From Piscicoccus intestinalis NBRC 104926 (GTDB taxonomy: Bacteria > Actinomycetota > Actinomycetes > Actinomycetales > Dermatophilaceae), in contig NZ_BCNQ01000008.1 of the NCBI RefSeq assembly GCF_001515525.1, forward strand, positions 1-64,000: a stretch of DNA of 64,000 nt. Reading direction: 5' to 3'. The notes below the pieces were generated by a model. That model had not been told where the DNA came from. It was given only the letters and a program-made list of their open reading frames with translations, and ran no database searches. Position numbers and translations under genes: made by a program. Within the stretch, counting starts at the first letter, position 1. Each line of letters starts with the position of its first letter. Below, one piece after another: positions 8,116-17,364 of the stretch.

Positions 8116-8505
8116 TCACGCGCCGTCGCCGGTGGCCGCGCCCGGAGGCGTCGACCGCCCGACGCGGTCGTGGTGGCCCAGGCTCTTGTCGGGGGCGATG
8201 ACGTCGCGCACCCGCCGCTTCAGCTCGCCGATCTCGGGAAAACCGCCGTCGCGCTTGCGGTTCCACACCGGCTCCAGGCTGTCGTCGGCGCCGGCGTCGA
8301 TGCGGAAGATCCCGCCGCGCCCGGGGGCCAGGGTCACCTCTTCGAGGTCGTCGGCGAAGGTGGTCAGCAGCTCTTGTGCCATCCAGGTGGCACGCAGCAT
8401 CCAGCGGCACTGCGTGCAGTAGGAGATGACGACGCGCCGCCGCCCCCGGTGCGGGGACGGCGGCGCAGCCGTGTGTTCGGAGTCGGTGTGCGGGCTCAGA
8501 TCCAC
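8116..8505 (-). CDS. SelT/SelW/SelH-like (Rdx) thioredoxin-fold protein
   Basis: This is a 129-residue member of the Rdx family with the redox motif CTQC at residues 30-33; selenoprotein homologues have CxxU there. The following [17 protein letters not shown] helix and the [11 protein letters not shown] strand match the family. About 24 extra residues precede the fold and ~30 follow it. A thiol-redox role is likely; the substrate is unknown. The GTG at 8505 overlaps the end of cysE by 10 bases, so translation is probably coupled to cysteine synthesis. The start could lie slightly downstream, but no internal start with a better Shine-Dalgarno is visible. Confidence 0.8.
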   Translation of the reverse strand: MDLSPHTDSEHTAAPPSPHRGRRRVVISYCTQCRWMLRATWMAQELLTTFADDLEEVTLAPGRGGIFRIDAGADDSLEPVWNRKRDGGFPEIGELKRRVRDVIAPDKSLGHHDRVGRSTPPGAATGDGA

Positions 8506-9290
8506 AGCTCGGGCTCGGCGAACATCGCCTCGTAGGGGTCTTCGCGGCGGCCCAGCGGGCGGTGCTTGGCGGGGATGCCAGTGGCCACGGAGTGAGCCGG
8601 GACCGGCTTGACGACGACGGAGTTGGCCCCGATCTGCGCGTGCTCACCGATCTCGATGTTGCCCAGCACCTTGGCGCCGGCACCGATGGTGACCCCGTTA
8701 CCGATCGTCGGGTGGCGCTTGCCCTTCTCCAGGGTGCGCCCGCCGAGGTTGATGCCGTTGTAGAGCATCACGTCGTCACCGATCTCGCTCGTTTCGCCGA
8801 TGACCACACCCATGCCGTGGTCGATGAAGAAGCGACGACCGATCGTGGCACCGGGGTGGATCTCCACACCGGTGGTGGCGCGCATGACGTTCGACAGCAC
8901 GCGAGCCGGCAGCCTCAGCCGCTCGTGCTCCCACATCTTGTGCGCCACGCGGTGCCCCCAGATCGCGTGCAGGCCGGGGCTGACGATCGCCATCTGCGTC
9001 CGCGACGTCGAGGCGGGATCGCGAGCCACGGCCGCGTCGAGGTCCTCGACGACGGTGTCTCGCACGCGCCGCCACAGCCGTCGCGGTCCGGACACCTCTT
9101 CGCTGGCACAGCGGTGCGACAGTTCGGCGCCGTCGACGCCGACGGTGCGCTCTTCGAGCGAGCCGTTCGCGGAGTCCCGGCCACTCGTACTGGTCGGGAT
9201 CACGCTGCGGGCCTGGCGAACCAGCCGCAGCGCGGGGCCCGTGCGGGGGGCACTTGTATCGGTGGTCTGCAACTGCTGAGCCTGGGACAC
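8496..9290 (-). CDS. cysE: Serine O-acetyltransferase (CysE/EpsC type)
   Basis: It acetylates L-serine with acetyl-CoA, the first step of cysteine synthesis, and probably forms a complex with CysK. The left-handed beta-helix hexapeptide repeats are clear ([19 protein letters not shown], then [17 protein letters not shown]), with catalytic-type HGMG and H residues. At 264 residues it is longer than EpsC proteins (~170-190). The first ~75 residues are a polar extension without recognisable domain. The GTG at 9290 is supported by AAGGAG 8 bases upstream, so the extension is probably real. cysK lies 125 bases upstream with a hairpin between. Confidence 0.92.
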   Translation of the reverse strand: MSQAQQLQTTDTSAPRTGPALRLVRQARSVIPTSTSGRDSANGSLEERTVGVDGAELSHRCASEEVSGPRRLWRRVRDTVVEDLDAAVARDPASTSRTQMAIVSPGLHAIWGHRVAHKMWEHERLRLPARVLSNVMRATTGVEIHPGATIGRRFFIDHGMGVVIGETSEIGDDVMLYNGINLGGRTLEKGKRHPTIGNGVTIGAGAKVLGNIEIGEHAQIGANSVVVKPVPAHSVATGIPAKHRPLGRREDPYEAMFAEPELWI

Positions 9291-9365
9291 GTGGTCATCT
9301 CCTTAGACGAGAACGGCTCGCGGGGTGCGCAATTCGAGACATGTGGGAGGGGTTCGAGCGCCGCG

Positions 9366-9396
9366 GCTCCCGGCGGACGAAGGGTCCGCCGGGAGC
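9366..9396 (-). terminator. Hairpin between cysK and cysE
   Basis: A perfect 13-bp stem (9366-9378 with 9384-9396) with a 5-base loop lies 20 bases after the cysK stop. It could end or attenuate cysK transcripts, leaving cysE partly on its own promoter. Confidence 0.7.
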
Positions 9397-9415
9397 GCGG
9401 GGTACTCGACGTACG

Positions 9416-10342
9416 TCAGTCGACGATGCCCTCGAACAGGATCGTGGACAGGTAACGCTCGCCGAACGACGGGATGATGACGACGATGAGCTTGCCCGCG
9501 TTCTCGGGGCGGGCGGCCACCTGCGCGGCGGCGGCGAGGGCGGCCCCGGAGGAGATGCCGACGAGCAGGCCCTCCTGCGTGGCGGCGTTGCGGGCCCACT
9601 CCACGGAGGTGCCGGCGTCGATGTCGATGACCTCGTCGACGACGTTCGCGTCGTAGTTCTCGGGCACGAAGTTCGCGCCGATGCCCTGGATCTTGTGCGG
9701 TCCGGGCTGGCCGCCGTTGAGGATCGGGCTCTCCGCAGGCTCGACCGCCACGATCTTGACCTCGGGCTTGCGCTCCTTGAGCACCTGGCCGACGCCGGCG
9801 ATCGTGCCGCCGGTGCCGATGCCACCGACGACGATGTCGACCTTGCCGTCGGTGTCGCTCCAGATCTCCTCCGCGGTGGTCTCACGGTGGATCTTGGGGT
9901 TGGCCGCGTTGCTGAACTGGCGCGCGAGCACCGCGTTGTCCGAAGCGCCGATCTCCTCGGCCTTGTTCACCGCGCCCTTCATGCCCTCGGAGCCGGGGGT
10001 GAGGACGAGCTCGGCGCCGTAGGCCTTGAGCAGCGCCCGACGCTCCTTGCTCATCGTGTCGGGCATGGTCAGCACGACCTTGTAGCCACGGGCCGCGCCG
10101 ACCATGGCGAGCGCGATACCGGTGTTACCGCTCGTGGCCTCCACGACCGTGCCACCCGGCTTGAGCTTGCCGCCGGCCTCGGCGGCGTCGATGATCGCGA
10201 CGCCGATGCGGTCCTTGACCGAGTTCGCGGGGTTGTAGAACTCGAGCTTCGCCGCGACCGTGGCGTCGGACTCGATGATCCGGTTGATCCGCACGAGCGG
10301 GGTGCGTCCGATGAGAGCGGTCACATCGTCGTAGATGGGCAC
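9416..10342 (-). CDS. cysK: Cysteine synthase (O-acetylserine sulfhydrylase)
   Basis: This PLP enzyme combines O-acetylserine with sulfide to give L-cysteine in the cytoplasm. The PLP lysine is K43 in NSVKDR. The substrate-binding loop TSGNTG, the PLP-phosphate loop GGIGTGGT and the C-terminal SSGAA motif are all intact. Length (308 residues) is normal for CysK. The start is the GTG at 10342, with GAAAGG about 9 bases upstream. cysE follows on the same strand. Sulfide would come from the sulfate reduction operon at 36-42 kb. Confidence 0.96.
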   Translation of the reverse strand: MPIYDDVTALIGRTPLVRINRIIESDATVAAKLEFYNPANSVKDRIGVAIIDAAEAGGKLKPGGTVVEATSGNTGIALAMVGAARGYKVVLTMPDTMSKERRALLKAYGAELVLTPGSEGMKGAVNKAEEIGASDNAVLARQFSNAANPKIHRETTAEEIWSDTDGKVDIVVGGIGTGGTIAGVGQVLKERKPEVKIVAVEPAESPILNGGQPGPHKIQGIGANFVPENYDANVVDEVIDIDAGTSVEWARNAATQEGLLVGISSGAALAAAAQVAARPENAGKLIVVIIPSFGERYLSTILFEGIVD

Positions 10343-10848
10343 TGCCAGAACCTTTCGATGTAGTGGACGGTCCGCCGGGTGTCCGGCTCGCCGGTCGTGA
10401 CCCTCTGTAGCCCCGCCGCCGATCGACCGTGTCGATGCGTTGTCCTCACGGACAACCCACCAGCGCGTTATGAATATTCCAAGATCAACTTATGCCACCT
10501 CGGTGCGGAACGGTGCCGCGGTCTCAGGTGTCGAACGTCGCTGTCGCAGGTGAGCGGGGCCACGCGGGATTCGGACAGGCTCCCTTCGGCCTCAGTTCGG
10601 GCGAATTCGGCAGCGCGTCAATGGAATCGACTCCGGAGCCGGTTTCCGGGCCGGGGCTCGCTGCGAGGTTCGGCCGGAGCCCGATCGACGCGGGCCGTCG
10701 AGGGCGTGCGAGGGGGCCGCGAGGGTGGCGCGGGCGGGGGCGTGTCTCGGATGACTGCAGGGACCGCCTCCGCTCGTCGAAACGTCGCCTCACCAGCGAA
10801 TCACCGATCCGCGAGCGTCTTGTCCTACCCCATCCGTATGCTTCACCC
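10343..10848. other. 506-base divergent intergenic region with a small inverted repeat
   Basis: The region separates cysK (leftward) from the Fe-S oxidoreductase (rightward). No coding sequence is supported. The inverted repeat GTTGTCC-TCAC-GGACAAC at 10439-10456, about 100 bases upstream of cysK, could be a regulator site for cysteine genes. An AT-rich patch at about 10468-10500 may contain the cysK promoter. Confidence 0.45.
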
Positions 10849-13800
10849 ATGTCGGCCTTGCAGCTGGTTGCGATCCTCCTGAGCTTCACCATCGGAACCG
10901 TCGGATGGGTGCTCTTCTTCCGCGCGATCTTCCGGTACGTGCGGGTGTTCCGTCTGGGCGCAGTCGATGCGTCGCGCACGGATCAACCCACTACCCGCAC
11001 GGTCACGTTGTTGCGGGAGTTCCTCGGTCACACCCGCATGGCTCGACTACCCGCGGTCGCGGTGGCGCACTGGATCACGGCCATCGCCTTCATCGTGCTG
11101 TTCGCCACGCTGGTCAACGCCTTCCTCCAGCTGTTCCAGGCCGAGGCGGTGCTGCCGATCATCGGGCACTTCCCGCCCTTCGAGTGGATCGTCGAGTTGC
11201 TCGCGTGGACCACGGTCTTCGCCATCGGCTACCTCGTCGTCGTGCGCCAGCAGCGGCACCCGCGCAACACCATGCCGCCTCGGCGCAGCCGCTTCTTCGG
11301 GTCGACCTGGTGGCAGGCCTACTACGTCGAGTTCACGATCGCCGCGGTCGGTTTCTGCATCCTCGTGCTGCGCAGTCTCGAAGCGGCGCTCATGCGGATC
11401 GTCGAGCCGCAGCTGAACATCGCGCTGCACTTCCCGCTCACCGGTTGGCTGTCGGGGCTGTGGATGGGCCTGGGCGAGCAGGGCATCCGCGAGGCGATCT
11501 ACCTGTTCGCCATGTTGAAGATCATCGTGTCCTTCGCGTGGATGATCACGGTGGCCCTGACCCCGACGATGGGTGTCGCCTGGCACCGTTTCCTCGCATT
11601 CTTCAACATCTGGTTCAAGCGGCACGCCGACGGGCGCACCTCGCTCGGCGAGCTGCAGCCGATGGTCGTCGATGGCCAGAAGGTCACCGCCGAGAACCTC
11701 GAAGAGGTCATGGACAAGATGGCCGAAGACGAGGACGCCGACGTCGCCATGGGCGTGGGCCGGGTCGAGCAGTTCACCTGGAAGGGCCTGCTCGACTTCA
11801 CGACCTGCACCGAATGCGGCCGCTGCCAGAGCCAGTGCCCGGCCTGGAACACCGACAAGCCGCTCTCCCCCAAGCTCCTCGTCATGACGCTGCGCGACCA
11901 CGCGCACGCCAAGGCGCCGTACCTGCAGGCGACCGAGGAGGAGCGGGCCGCCCTCCCGGAGCACACCCGCGCCCTGGCGGGCGCCCAGCTGGTCGGCTCC
12001 ACCGGTTACAGCGGCGACCACCCGCTCACGGCCTACGACGCGTACGGGCCGGACGCGATCATCGACGACGACGTGCTGTGGTCGTGCACCTCGTGCGGCG
12101 CGTGTGTCGAGCAGTGCCCCGTCGACATCGAGCACGTCGACGCGATCGTCGACATGCGTCGCCACAAGGTGCTCATCGACTCGGCGTTCCCGGCCGAACT
12201 CGGCGGCCTGTTCAAGAACATGGAGTCGCGTCAGAACCCGTGGGGCATGGCGAGCAAGCTGCGCTTGGACTGGGCCAAGGGCCTCGACTTCGACGTGCCG
12301 ATCGTCGGCTCCGACGTCGAGTCGCTGTCCGAGGTCGACTACCTCTTCTGGGTGGGGTGTGCCGGCGCGTACGAAGACCGGGCGAAGAAGACGACGCGGG
12401 CGGTGGCGGAGTTGCTGCACACCGCCGGCGTCTCGTTCGCGGTGCTCGGTGAGGGTGAGGCCTGCACCGGCGACTCGGCCCGGCGAGCCGGCAACGAGAT
12501 CCTCTTCCAGATGCTCGCCGCCCAGAACGTCGAGACCCTCAAGGAGGCGGGTGCGACGAAGATCGTCGTCACCTGCGCCCACTGCTTCAACACGATCCGC
12601 AACGAGTACCCGCAGGTGGGCGGCAACTTCGAGGTCGTGCACCACACCCAGCTGCTGAACCGGCTCGTGCGCGACAAGAAGCTCGTGCCGGTGTCGCGGC
12701 CGTGGAACGCCTCCGCCAAAGACGTCGCGTCCACCGCGGAGACGGTCACCTACCACGACCCGTGCTACCTCGGTCGGCACAACAACGTCTACGCTCCGCC
12801 GCGCGAGCTGCTCGGCGCGCTCCCGGGCGTCGAGCTGCGTGAGATGCCGCGTTCGGGCATGAAGTCGTTCTGCTGCGGCGCCGGCGGCGCGCGCATGTGG
12901 ATGGAGGAGAAGCTCGGCACCCGCATCAACAACAACCGCACCGCGGAGGCGGTGGCCACGGGCGCCGAGCGCATCGCGATCGGCTGCCCGTTCTGCCGGG
13001 TGATGCTCTCCGACGGGCTGACCGCGGCCCAGGCCGACGGGTCCGCACCCGGCAACGTCGAGGTCGTCGACGTCGCGCAGATGCTGCTCGCCGCGGTGCG
13101 GGCACCGGAGAAGACCGAAGAGCCCGCACCGGCCGCGGGCGGATCGTCGGGCGCGACCGCGCTGACCGATGGCGCCGGCGAAACGGCAGAGGTGCCCGGT
13201 GCCCGTCTCGACGAGAACGCCGAGGTCGAGCGCGAGGCGCAGCCCGCCGCGCCGGCCGGAGGGGAGCGGCTGTCGGCGGCCACACGCACCGAGGAGCGTT
13301 CGGCGGCTGCCGCGGCGGCCGGCACGTCCGCGGCCGCTGGAGACGTCGACGACCGTACTCCCACCGAGGCCGACGAGGCGCTCGGCGCCGACGGCGCCGG
13401 TGTCGCCGAGGCGAACACCGACGCACAGCCCGAGCCTCAGGTGGAGCAGCCGGCGCCGAAGGCCCCGTCGCAAGCCGCGGAGTCGACGCAGGCCCCCAAG
13501 GCCGCGGCTGCCGGCGGTGGTGGCAAGGCCATGTCCGCTTCCGACGCGCTCGCCATGATGCGAGCGAAGTCTGCCGATGCGCAGCCAGAGGCGGAGCAAG
13601 CCCCAGCGGCTGAGCCCGAGCCGGAAGCGCAGGCGGCACCCGCGGCCGACACGAAGGCTGAGCCCGAGCCGGACGCGCAGGCGGCACCCGCGGCCGAGAA
13701 GACCGCTGAGCCCGCGGCTCCGGCGGCACCTGTTGCGCCGCGAGGCGACGGCAAGCCCATGTCGGCTACCGATGCGTTGGCGATGCTGCGCGCCCAGTCG

Positions 13801-15027
13801 GGCGCTCCGGCGGGGCAGGCGCCTGCGGAGGCCGAGAAGCCCGCGCAGGCCGAAGAGCCGGTCACGGCTGAGACGCAGGCAGAGACTGAGGAGTCTGCGC
13901 AGGCCGCCGAGGCGGAGAAGGCTGCGGAGCCGACGCCGGACGAGGCCGGGGAGCCGGAAGCCTCCGTTGCCGAACCGGTCGCTAGTGAGTCTGCGCCTGC
14001 TGAGGCCGCGGCTGAGGCGCCGACCGACGCCCCGGCTACCTCGGATGCCCCGTCGGCACCCGCGGCACCGTCGGCACCCGCGGCGAGCGCACCCGCTGCG
14101 TCGGCGACGTCGACCAGACGGGCTCCGTTCCCCAGCGGCGACGGTCGGATCATCCCCGCGTCGGAGGCCCTCGTGATGCTGCGGGAGTACGCCGCCGGCG
14201 GCGGCGCGGCAGCGCCCGAAGAGCCCCAGCAGCCGGAAGCCGTGCAGCCCGCCGAGACGGCGGAGGCTGTCGAGACGCCCGAGGAGCCGCAGGCACGCGA
14301 CGCCGAAGCGCTCGAGGCGCCCCAGGCGGAAGAGACGACCGAGTCGACGGAGGCTGAGCCGTCGGAGCCGGAGGCAGTTGCGACAAAGCAACCCGATCCG
14401 CAGGAAGCGTCCGCAGCCGAAGCGCCCGAGCCGGAGGCTGCGCAGGAGCGCCGTCCGCAGGCGCCCGCACCGGAGCCTCCGGCCGACGCCCTGCCGAAGC
14501 CCGAGGGTGTGCCCACCGCCCGAGAGGCCCTCGCAGGCTTCCTCGGCACGACGGGTGATCAGCCCTCGGACGCCCCCGACGCCGCCCAGTCGTCCGACGG
14601 AGCCCAGGTCCCCGACGCCGCTGAGGCCGCTGAGGCCGCTGAGGCCGCTGAGGCCGCGGAGCCCGCAGAGGCCCGTACGGACACCGCCGAGGCCGAGGAA
14701 TCTGCGCCGGCCGAACCGGCTCCGGAGCCGGCGTCCGAATCGCCCTCTGAGCCGGCGGCCGCAGTGGAGCCGGAGGCTGCAGCACAAGCGTCGGATCCCG
14801 AAGCCGAGTCCGAGTCCGACGCCCAGGCTGAGCCTGAGGCGCCTGCGGTTGCCGAACCTGCGCGCGACGGGGTCGAGGCGGCTCCGGCGGCGCAGGAGGC
14901 GCAGCAGGCCGGATCGCCAGGCAAGGCAGGCAACGCAGGCAACGCGGCGTGGCAGCGCCTCCTCGAGGCGGCGGACGGAAAGACGATCGCCGCGTCGGAG
15001 GCGTTGAAGATCCTCAAGGGCGACTGA
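10849..15027 (+). CDS. Membrane-bound Fe-S oxidoreductase with CCG domains and a long repetitive tail
   Basis: This 1392-residue protein probably passes electrons between a membrane quinone and an unknown partner. The N-terminus has about five or six membrane segments of NarI-like type. Two 4Fe-4S motifs follow near residues 319 and 412 (CTECGRCQSQCP and CTSCGACVEQCP). Two HdrB/GlpC-type CCG segments come next, with FCCGAGG near 674 and IGCPFC near 711. From about 752 to the end the chain is Ala/Glu/Pro-rich and disordered, carrying five copies of a short helical motif. Many actinobacteria have the catalytic part; the tail is the oddity. The ATG at 10849 is chosen because it begins a normal membrane segment. 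The 119 codons before it look non-coding. Confidence 0.85.
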   Translation: MSALQLVAILLSFTIGTVGWVLFFRAIFRYVRVFRLGAVDASRTDQPTTRTVTLLREFLGHTRMARLPAVAVAHWITAIAFIVLFATLVNAFLQLFQAEAVLPIIGHFPPFEWIVELLAWTTVFAIGYLVVVRQQRHPRNTMPPRRSRFFGSTWWQAYYVEFTIAAVGFCILVLRSLEAALMRIVEPQLNIALHFPLTGWLSGLWMGLGEQGIREAIYLFAMLKIIVSFAWMITVALTPTMGVAWHRFLAFFNIWFKRHADGRTSLGELQPMVVDGQKVTAENLEEVMDKMAEDEDADVAMGVGRVEQFTWKGLLDFTTCTECGRCQSQCPAWNTDKPLSPKLLVMTLRDHAHAKAPYLQATEEERAALPEHTRALAGAQLVGSTGYSGDHPLTAYDAYGPDAIIDDDVLWSCTSCGACVEQCPVDIEHVDAIVDMRRHKVLIDSAFPAELGGLFKNMESRQNPWGMASKLRLDWAKGLDFDVPIVGSDVESLSEVDYLFWVGCAGAYEDRAKKTTRAVAELLHTAGVSFAVLGEGEACTGDSARRAGNEILFQMLAAQNVETLKEAGATKIVVTCAHCFNTIRNEYPQVGGNFEVVHHTQLLNRLVRDKKLVPVSRPWNASAKDVASTAETVTYHDPCYLGRHNNVYAPPRELLGALPGVELREMPRSGMKSFCCGAGGARMWMEEKLGTRINNNRTAEAVATGAERIAIGCPFCRVMLSDGLTAAQADGSAPGNVEVVDVAQMLLAAVRAPEKTEEPAPAAGGSSGATALTDGAGETAEVPGARLDENAEVEREAQPAAPAGGERLSAATRTEERSAAAAAAGTSAAAGDVDDRTPTEADEALGADGAGVAEANTDAQPEPQVEQPAPKAPSQAAESTQAPKAAAAGGGGKAMSASDALAMMRAKSADAQPEAEQAPAAEPEPEAQAAPAADTKAEPEPDAQAAPAAEKTAEPAAPAAPVAPRGDGKPMSATDALAMLRAQSGAPAGQAPAEAEKPAQAEEPVTAETQAETEESAQAAEAEKAAEPTPDEAGEPEASVAEPVASESAPAEAAAEAPTDAPATSDAPSAPAAPSAPAASAPAASATSTRRAPFPSGDGRIIPASEALVMLREYAAGGGAAAPEEPQQPEAVQPAETAEAVETPEEPQARDAEALEAPQAEETTESTEAEPSEPEAVATKQPDPQEASAAEAPEPEAAQERRPQAPAPEPPADALPKPEGVPTAREALAGFLGTTGDQPSDAPDAAQSSDGAQVPDAAEAAEAAEAAEAAEPAEARTDTAEAEESAPAEPAPEPASESPSEPAAAVEPEAAAQASDPEAESESDAQAEPEAPAVAEPARDGVEAAPAAQEAQQAGSPGKAGNAGNAAWQRLLEAADGKTIAASEALKILKGD
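13522..15024 (+). repeat. Five spaced copies of a short helical peptide motif
   Basis: Within the tail of the Fe-S oxidoreductase a motif of about 14 residues recurs at residues 892 (GKAMSASDALAMMR), 968 (GKPMSATDALAMLR), 1099 (GRIIPASEALVMLR), 1220 (GVPTAREALAGFLG) and 1377 (GKTIAASEALKILK). Linkers of 60-150 residues are acidic and Pro/Ala-rich. The last copy forms the C-terminus. The motif looks like a repeated docking helix. Confidence 0.8.
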
Positions 15028-15043
15028 GCGCGCGAACGCGGAC

Positions 15044-15076
15044 GGGGCCGGGCACATCGAGCATGTGTCCGGCCCC
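15044..15076 (+). terminator. Terminator after the Fe-S oxidoreductase
   Basis: A 14-bp stem (15044-15057 with 15063-15076, one G-T pair) with a 5-base loop lies 17 bases after the stop. No gene overlaps it. Confidence 0.75.
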
Positions 15077-15243
15077 TGCTGCGTGAGACCACCAATTCGC
15101 AAGAGACTCGTGTGCGACCGCCGCGAACCGGCTCCGCACCGCGTGGTATACCTCTCGCTTGCCAGTGGGATCACGTGGGGCGTCACACGTTTCGCCGCCA
15201 CCCGCCGGCGCTGTGAACCCACGCGACGAAGCACGAGGCAGCA

Positions 15244-16542
15244 ATGACGCACGACGCCCACGCCCCCGCGGCGCGACAGGAACCGATGGGCCGCGTCGCG
15301 GTCGCCAGCCTCATCGGCACGACGATCGAGTTCTTCGACTTCTACGCCTACGGCATCGCCGCCGCCCTCGTGCTCAACACCGTGTTCTTCCCGGAGCTGT
15401 CCGAGACGGCCGGCACCCTCGCGGCGTTCTCGACGTTCGCCGTCGCCTTCCTCGCCCGCCCCATCGGCTCCATGCTGTTCGGGCACTTCGGCGACCGCAT
15501 CGGCCGCAAGTCGGTGCTCATCGTCTCGCTGCTGCTCATGGGCCTGTCGACGGTCGCGATCGGCCTGGTGCCCGACTACGGCAGCATCGGGCTGGCGGCC
15601 GCCGTCATCCTCGTCGTGCTCCGTGTGCTGCAGGGCATCGGCCTCGGCGGCGAATGGGGCGGCGCCGCGCTCCTGGCCACCGAGCACGCCCCGGAGGGCA
15701 AGCGCGGCTTCTACGGCATGTTCCCCCAGCTCGGCCCGGCGGTCGGATTCATCGCCGCCAACGCGGTCTTCCTCGTCGTGCGCCTCAACCAGGACGCGGC
15801 GACGTTCGCCGCCTGGGGCTGGCGCGTGCCGTTCGTCAGCAGCATCGTGCTCGTGCTCATCGGCCTGTGGATCCGCGTGAAGATCTCCGAGACCCCCGTC
15901 TTCCAGCGGGTCATGGACGCCCAGGACCAGGCCCGCATCCCCGTTCTCGACGTCTTCCGGCACGAATGGCGCCACCTGCTCCTCGGAGCCGGTGTCATGA
16001 CGATCCAGTACACGCTCTTCTACACGGCCACGACCTACTGCCTGGCCTACGGCACCCGCACCCTGCGCATCCCGCAGACGACGATGCTCACCCTCACCAT
16101 GCTCGCCGTGCTCGCGCTCGCCGCCGGCACCATCGTCAGTTCACCGCTGAGCGACCGCGTCGGACGCAAGAAGGTCATCGTCACCGCGTGCGCGGCCTCG
16201 ATCGTCTGGGGCCCGGCGATGTTCCCGCTGATGAACACCGGCAACCTCGCCCTCATCTGGCTCGCGCTGGCCGGGGCGCTCGGCATCATGGGCCTGTGCT
16301 TCGGCCCCATGGCCGCGTTCCTGCCCGAGCTGTTCCCCACCCGATTCCGGTACAGCGGAGCCGGCATGGCGTACTCCATCGGCGGCATCCTCGGTGGCTC
16401 GTTGCCGCCGCTGGTCGCCACCGCCCTGCAGGCCGCCTACGGTTCCACCGCCGTCGGGCTGTACGTCGCGGCCGTCGGCGTCATCTCGCTGGCCTGCGCG
16501 CTCGCCGTCCGGGAGACCGTGCACCGCGGCCTCGACCACTGA
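15244..16542 (+). CDS. MHS-type MFS transporter (metabolite:H+ symporter)
   Basis: This 432-residue transporter has twelve predicted membrane segments. MHS-family hallmarks include ASLIGTTIEFFDFYAYG in the first helix and GHFGDRIGRKS between helices 2 and 3. The second half repeats the loop as LSDRVGRKK. GIGLGGEWGGAALL in helix 4 is typical of ShiA/KgtP/ProP relatives. It imports an organic acid, betaine or aromatic acid with protons; the substrate cannot be told. GAGGCAGCA lies just before the ATG. A strong terminator separates it from the gene upstream, and the DinB gene downstream is on the same strand, 81 bases away. Confidence 0.9.
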   Translation: MTHDAHAPAARQEPMGRVAVASLIGTTIEFFDFYAYGIAAALVLNTVFFPELSETAGTLAAFSTFAVAFLARPIGSMLFGHFGDRIGRKSVLIVSLLLMGLSTVAIGLVPDYGSIGLAAAVILVVLRVLQGIGLGGEWGGAALLATEHAPEGKRGFYGMFPQLGPAVGFIAANAVFLVVRLNQDAATFAAWGWRVPFVSSIVLVLIGLWIRVKISETPVFQRVMDAQDQARIPVLDVFRHEWRHLLLGAGVMTIQYTLFYTATTYCLAYGTRTLRIPQTTMLTLTMLAVLALAAGTIVSSPLSDRVGRKKVIVTACAASIVWGPAMFPLMNTGNLALIWLALAGALGIMGLCFGPMAAFLPELFPTRFRYSGAGMAYSIGGILGGSLPPLVATALQAAYGSTAVGLYVAAVGVISLACALAVRETVHRGLDH

Positions 16543-16623
16543 GCCCCGCGAACCAGCGGCCGGGATCCGTCCGCAGCACCAGCCATGGTGAGGTCATCGA
16601 ACCCGCCAGGCAAGGAGTTCCCG

Positions 16624-17217
16624 ATGGCTCTCATGGTCACCCCCACCGTCCGCACCGAGATCGACGAGCTCGTCGCCTACGTCGCCCACGAGATACAGGC
16701 GATCCGCAACAGCGCGCACGGACTCACCGAACAGCAGGCCCGCGCGACCCCGTGCGCGAGCGCCCTGTCGATCGGCGGAATCCTCAAACACTGCGCTTAC
16801 GTGGCCGGCGGCTGGAGTCGGCGGTCTCGGGCCGCGACCCAGGGCCCGCCGAGCCCGGAGGCCTTCGCCGAGCACGCGAAGGCCTTCAACGCCAGCTTCG
16901 CGCTCACCGACGATGAAACCCTCGCAGGCGCGCTCGCCGACTTCGACGCGGCCACCTCCCGGCTCCTGGAGGAGCTGGGCCGCCTCGACCCCAACGACAC
17001 CCTGTACGAGCCGGCCGCCCCCTGGGACGACCGCCCCCAGCCCACGCCCACCCGGGTGCGGTACGCCCTGCTCCACCAGGTCGAGGAGTTCGCCCGGCAC
17101 GCCGGCCACGCCGACATCATCCGCGAGCAGCTCGACGGGGCGAGCGCCGGAGGCCTCGACCTCGCCGTCACCGGCCGGCCCGGCAACCCCTTCATCCAGC
17201 CCTGGCAGCCCGCCTGA
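16624..17217 (+). CDS. DinB-family (DUF664) protein
   Basis: The 197-residue protein has the four-helix DinB fold typical of actinobacterial thiol-dependent enzymes. Metal-ligand-like histidines are seen in GGILKHCAYV and HQVEEFARHAGHADIIREQLDG. Members use mycothiol or bacillithiol in isomerase, transferase or detoxification reactions; the substrate here is unknown. CAAGGAG lies about 6 bases before the ATG at 16624, which decides against the upstream in-frame start at 16585. The gene ends just before a tandem-repeat patch. Confidence 0.8.
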   Translation: MALMVTPTVRTEIDELVAYVAHEIQAIRNSAHGLTEQQARATPCASALSIGGILKHCAYVAGGWSRRSRAATQGPPSPEAFAEHAKAFNASFALTDDETLAGALADFDAATSRLLEELGRLDPNDTLYEPAAPWDDRPQPTPTRVRYALLHQVEEFARHAGHADIIREQLDGASAGGLDLAVTGRPGNPFIQPWQPA

Positions 17218-17230
17218 TCGATCGACCGAG

Positions 17231-17356
17231 CCGGGCGAGGAGGCCGGGCTCCGGGCGAGGAGACCGGCCTCCGGCGAGGCGAGACCAGCCCCGGCGAGGT
17301 GACCGGCCTCCGGCGAGGAGACCGGCACCCGCCGAGCTGACCGGCTCCGGCCGAGG
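17231..17356. repeat. Imperfect ~19-20-bp tandem repeats
   Basis: Six to seven copies of a unit close to CCGGCGAGGAGACCGGCCT (17231-17250, 17251-17270, 17271-17290, 17291-17309, 17310-17328, 17329-17346, then a partial). They fill the gap between the convergent DinB gene and the ABC exporter, stopping 9 bases before the latter's stop codon. The unit shares ACCGGC(C)TC with the block at 35284-35397. Confidence 0.75.
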
Positions 17357-17364
17357 TCGCTCGG

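Noticed and set aside
10492-10848. N-terminal extension of the Fe-S oxidoreductase
   Set aside because: The 119 codons are Arg/Gly/Ser-rich without hydrophobic or family pattern, and the ATG at 10849 begins a normal membrane segment.
10379-10882. A 167-residue plus-strand frame upstream of the Fe-S oxidoreductase
   Set aside because: Composition is random-like, it lacks a ribosome binding site, and it runs into the oxidoreductase start in another frame.
11047-15975. A 1642-residue open frame on the minus strand
   Set aside because: It lies antisense to the Fe-S oxidoreductase and the MHS transporter, is rich in Arg/Gly/Leu/His repeats that mirror their codons, and has no family features. 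Long antisense frames are common in 70% GC DNA.
17231-17356. CRISPR array or coding repeats
   Set aside because: Units are contiguous, imperfect and variable in length (18-20 bp), which also breaks any reading frame.
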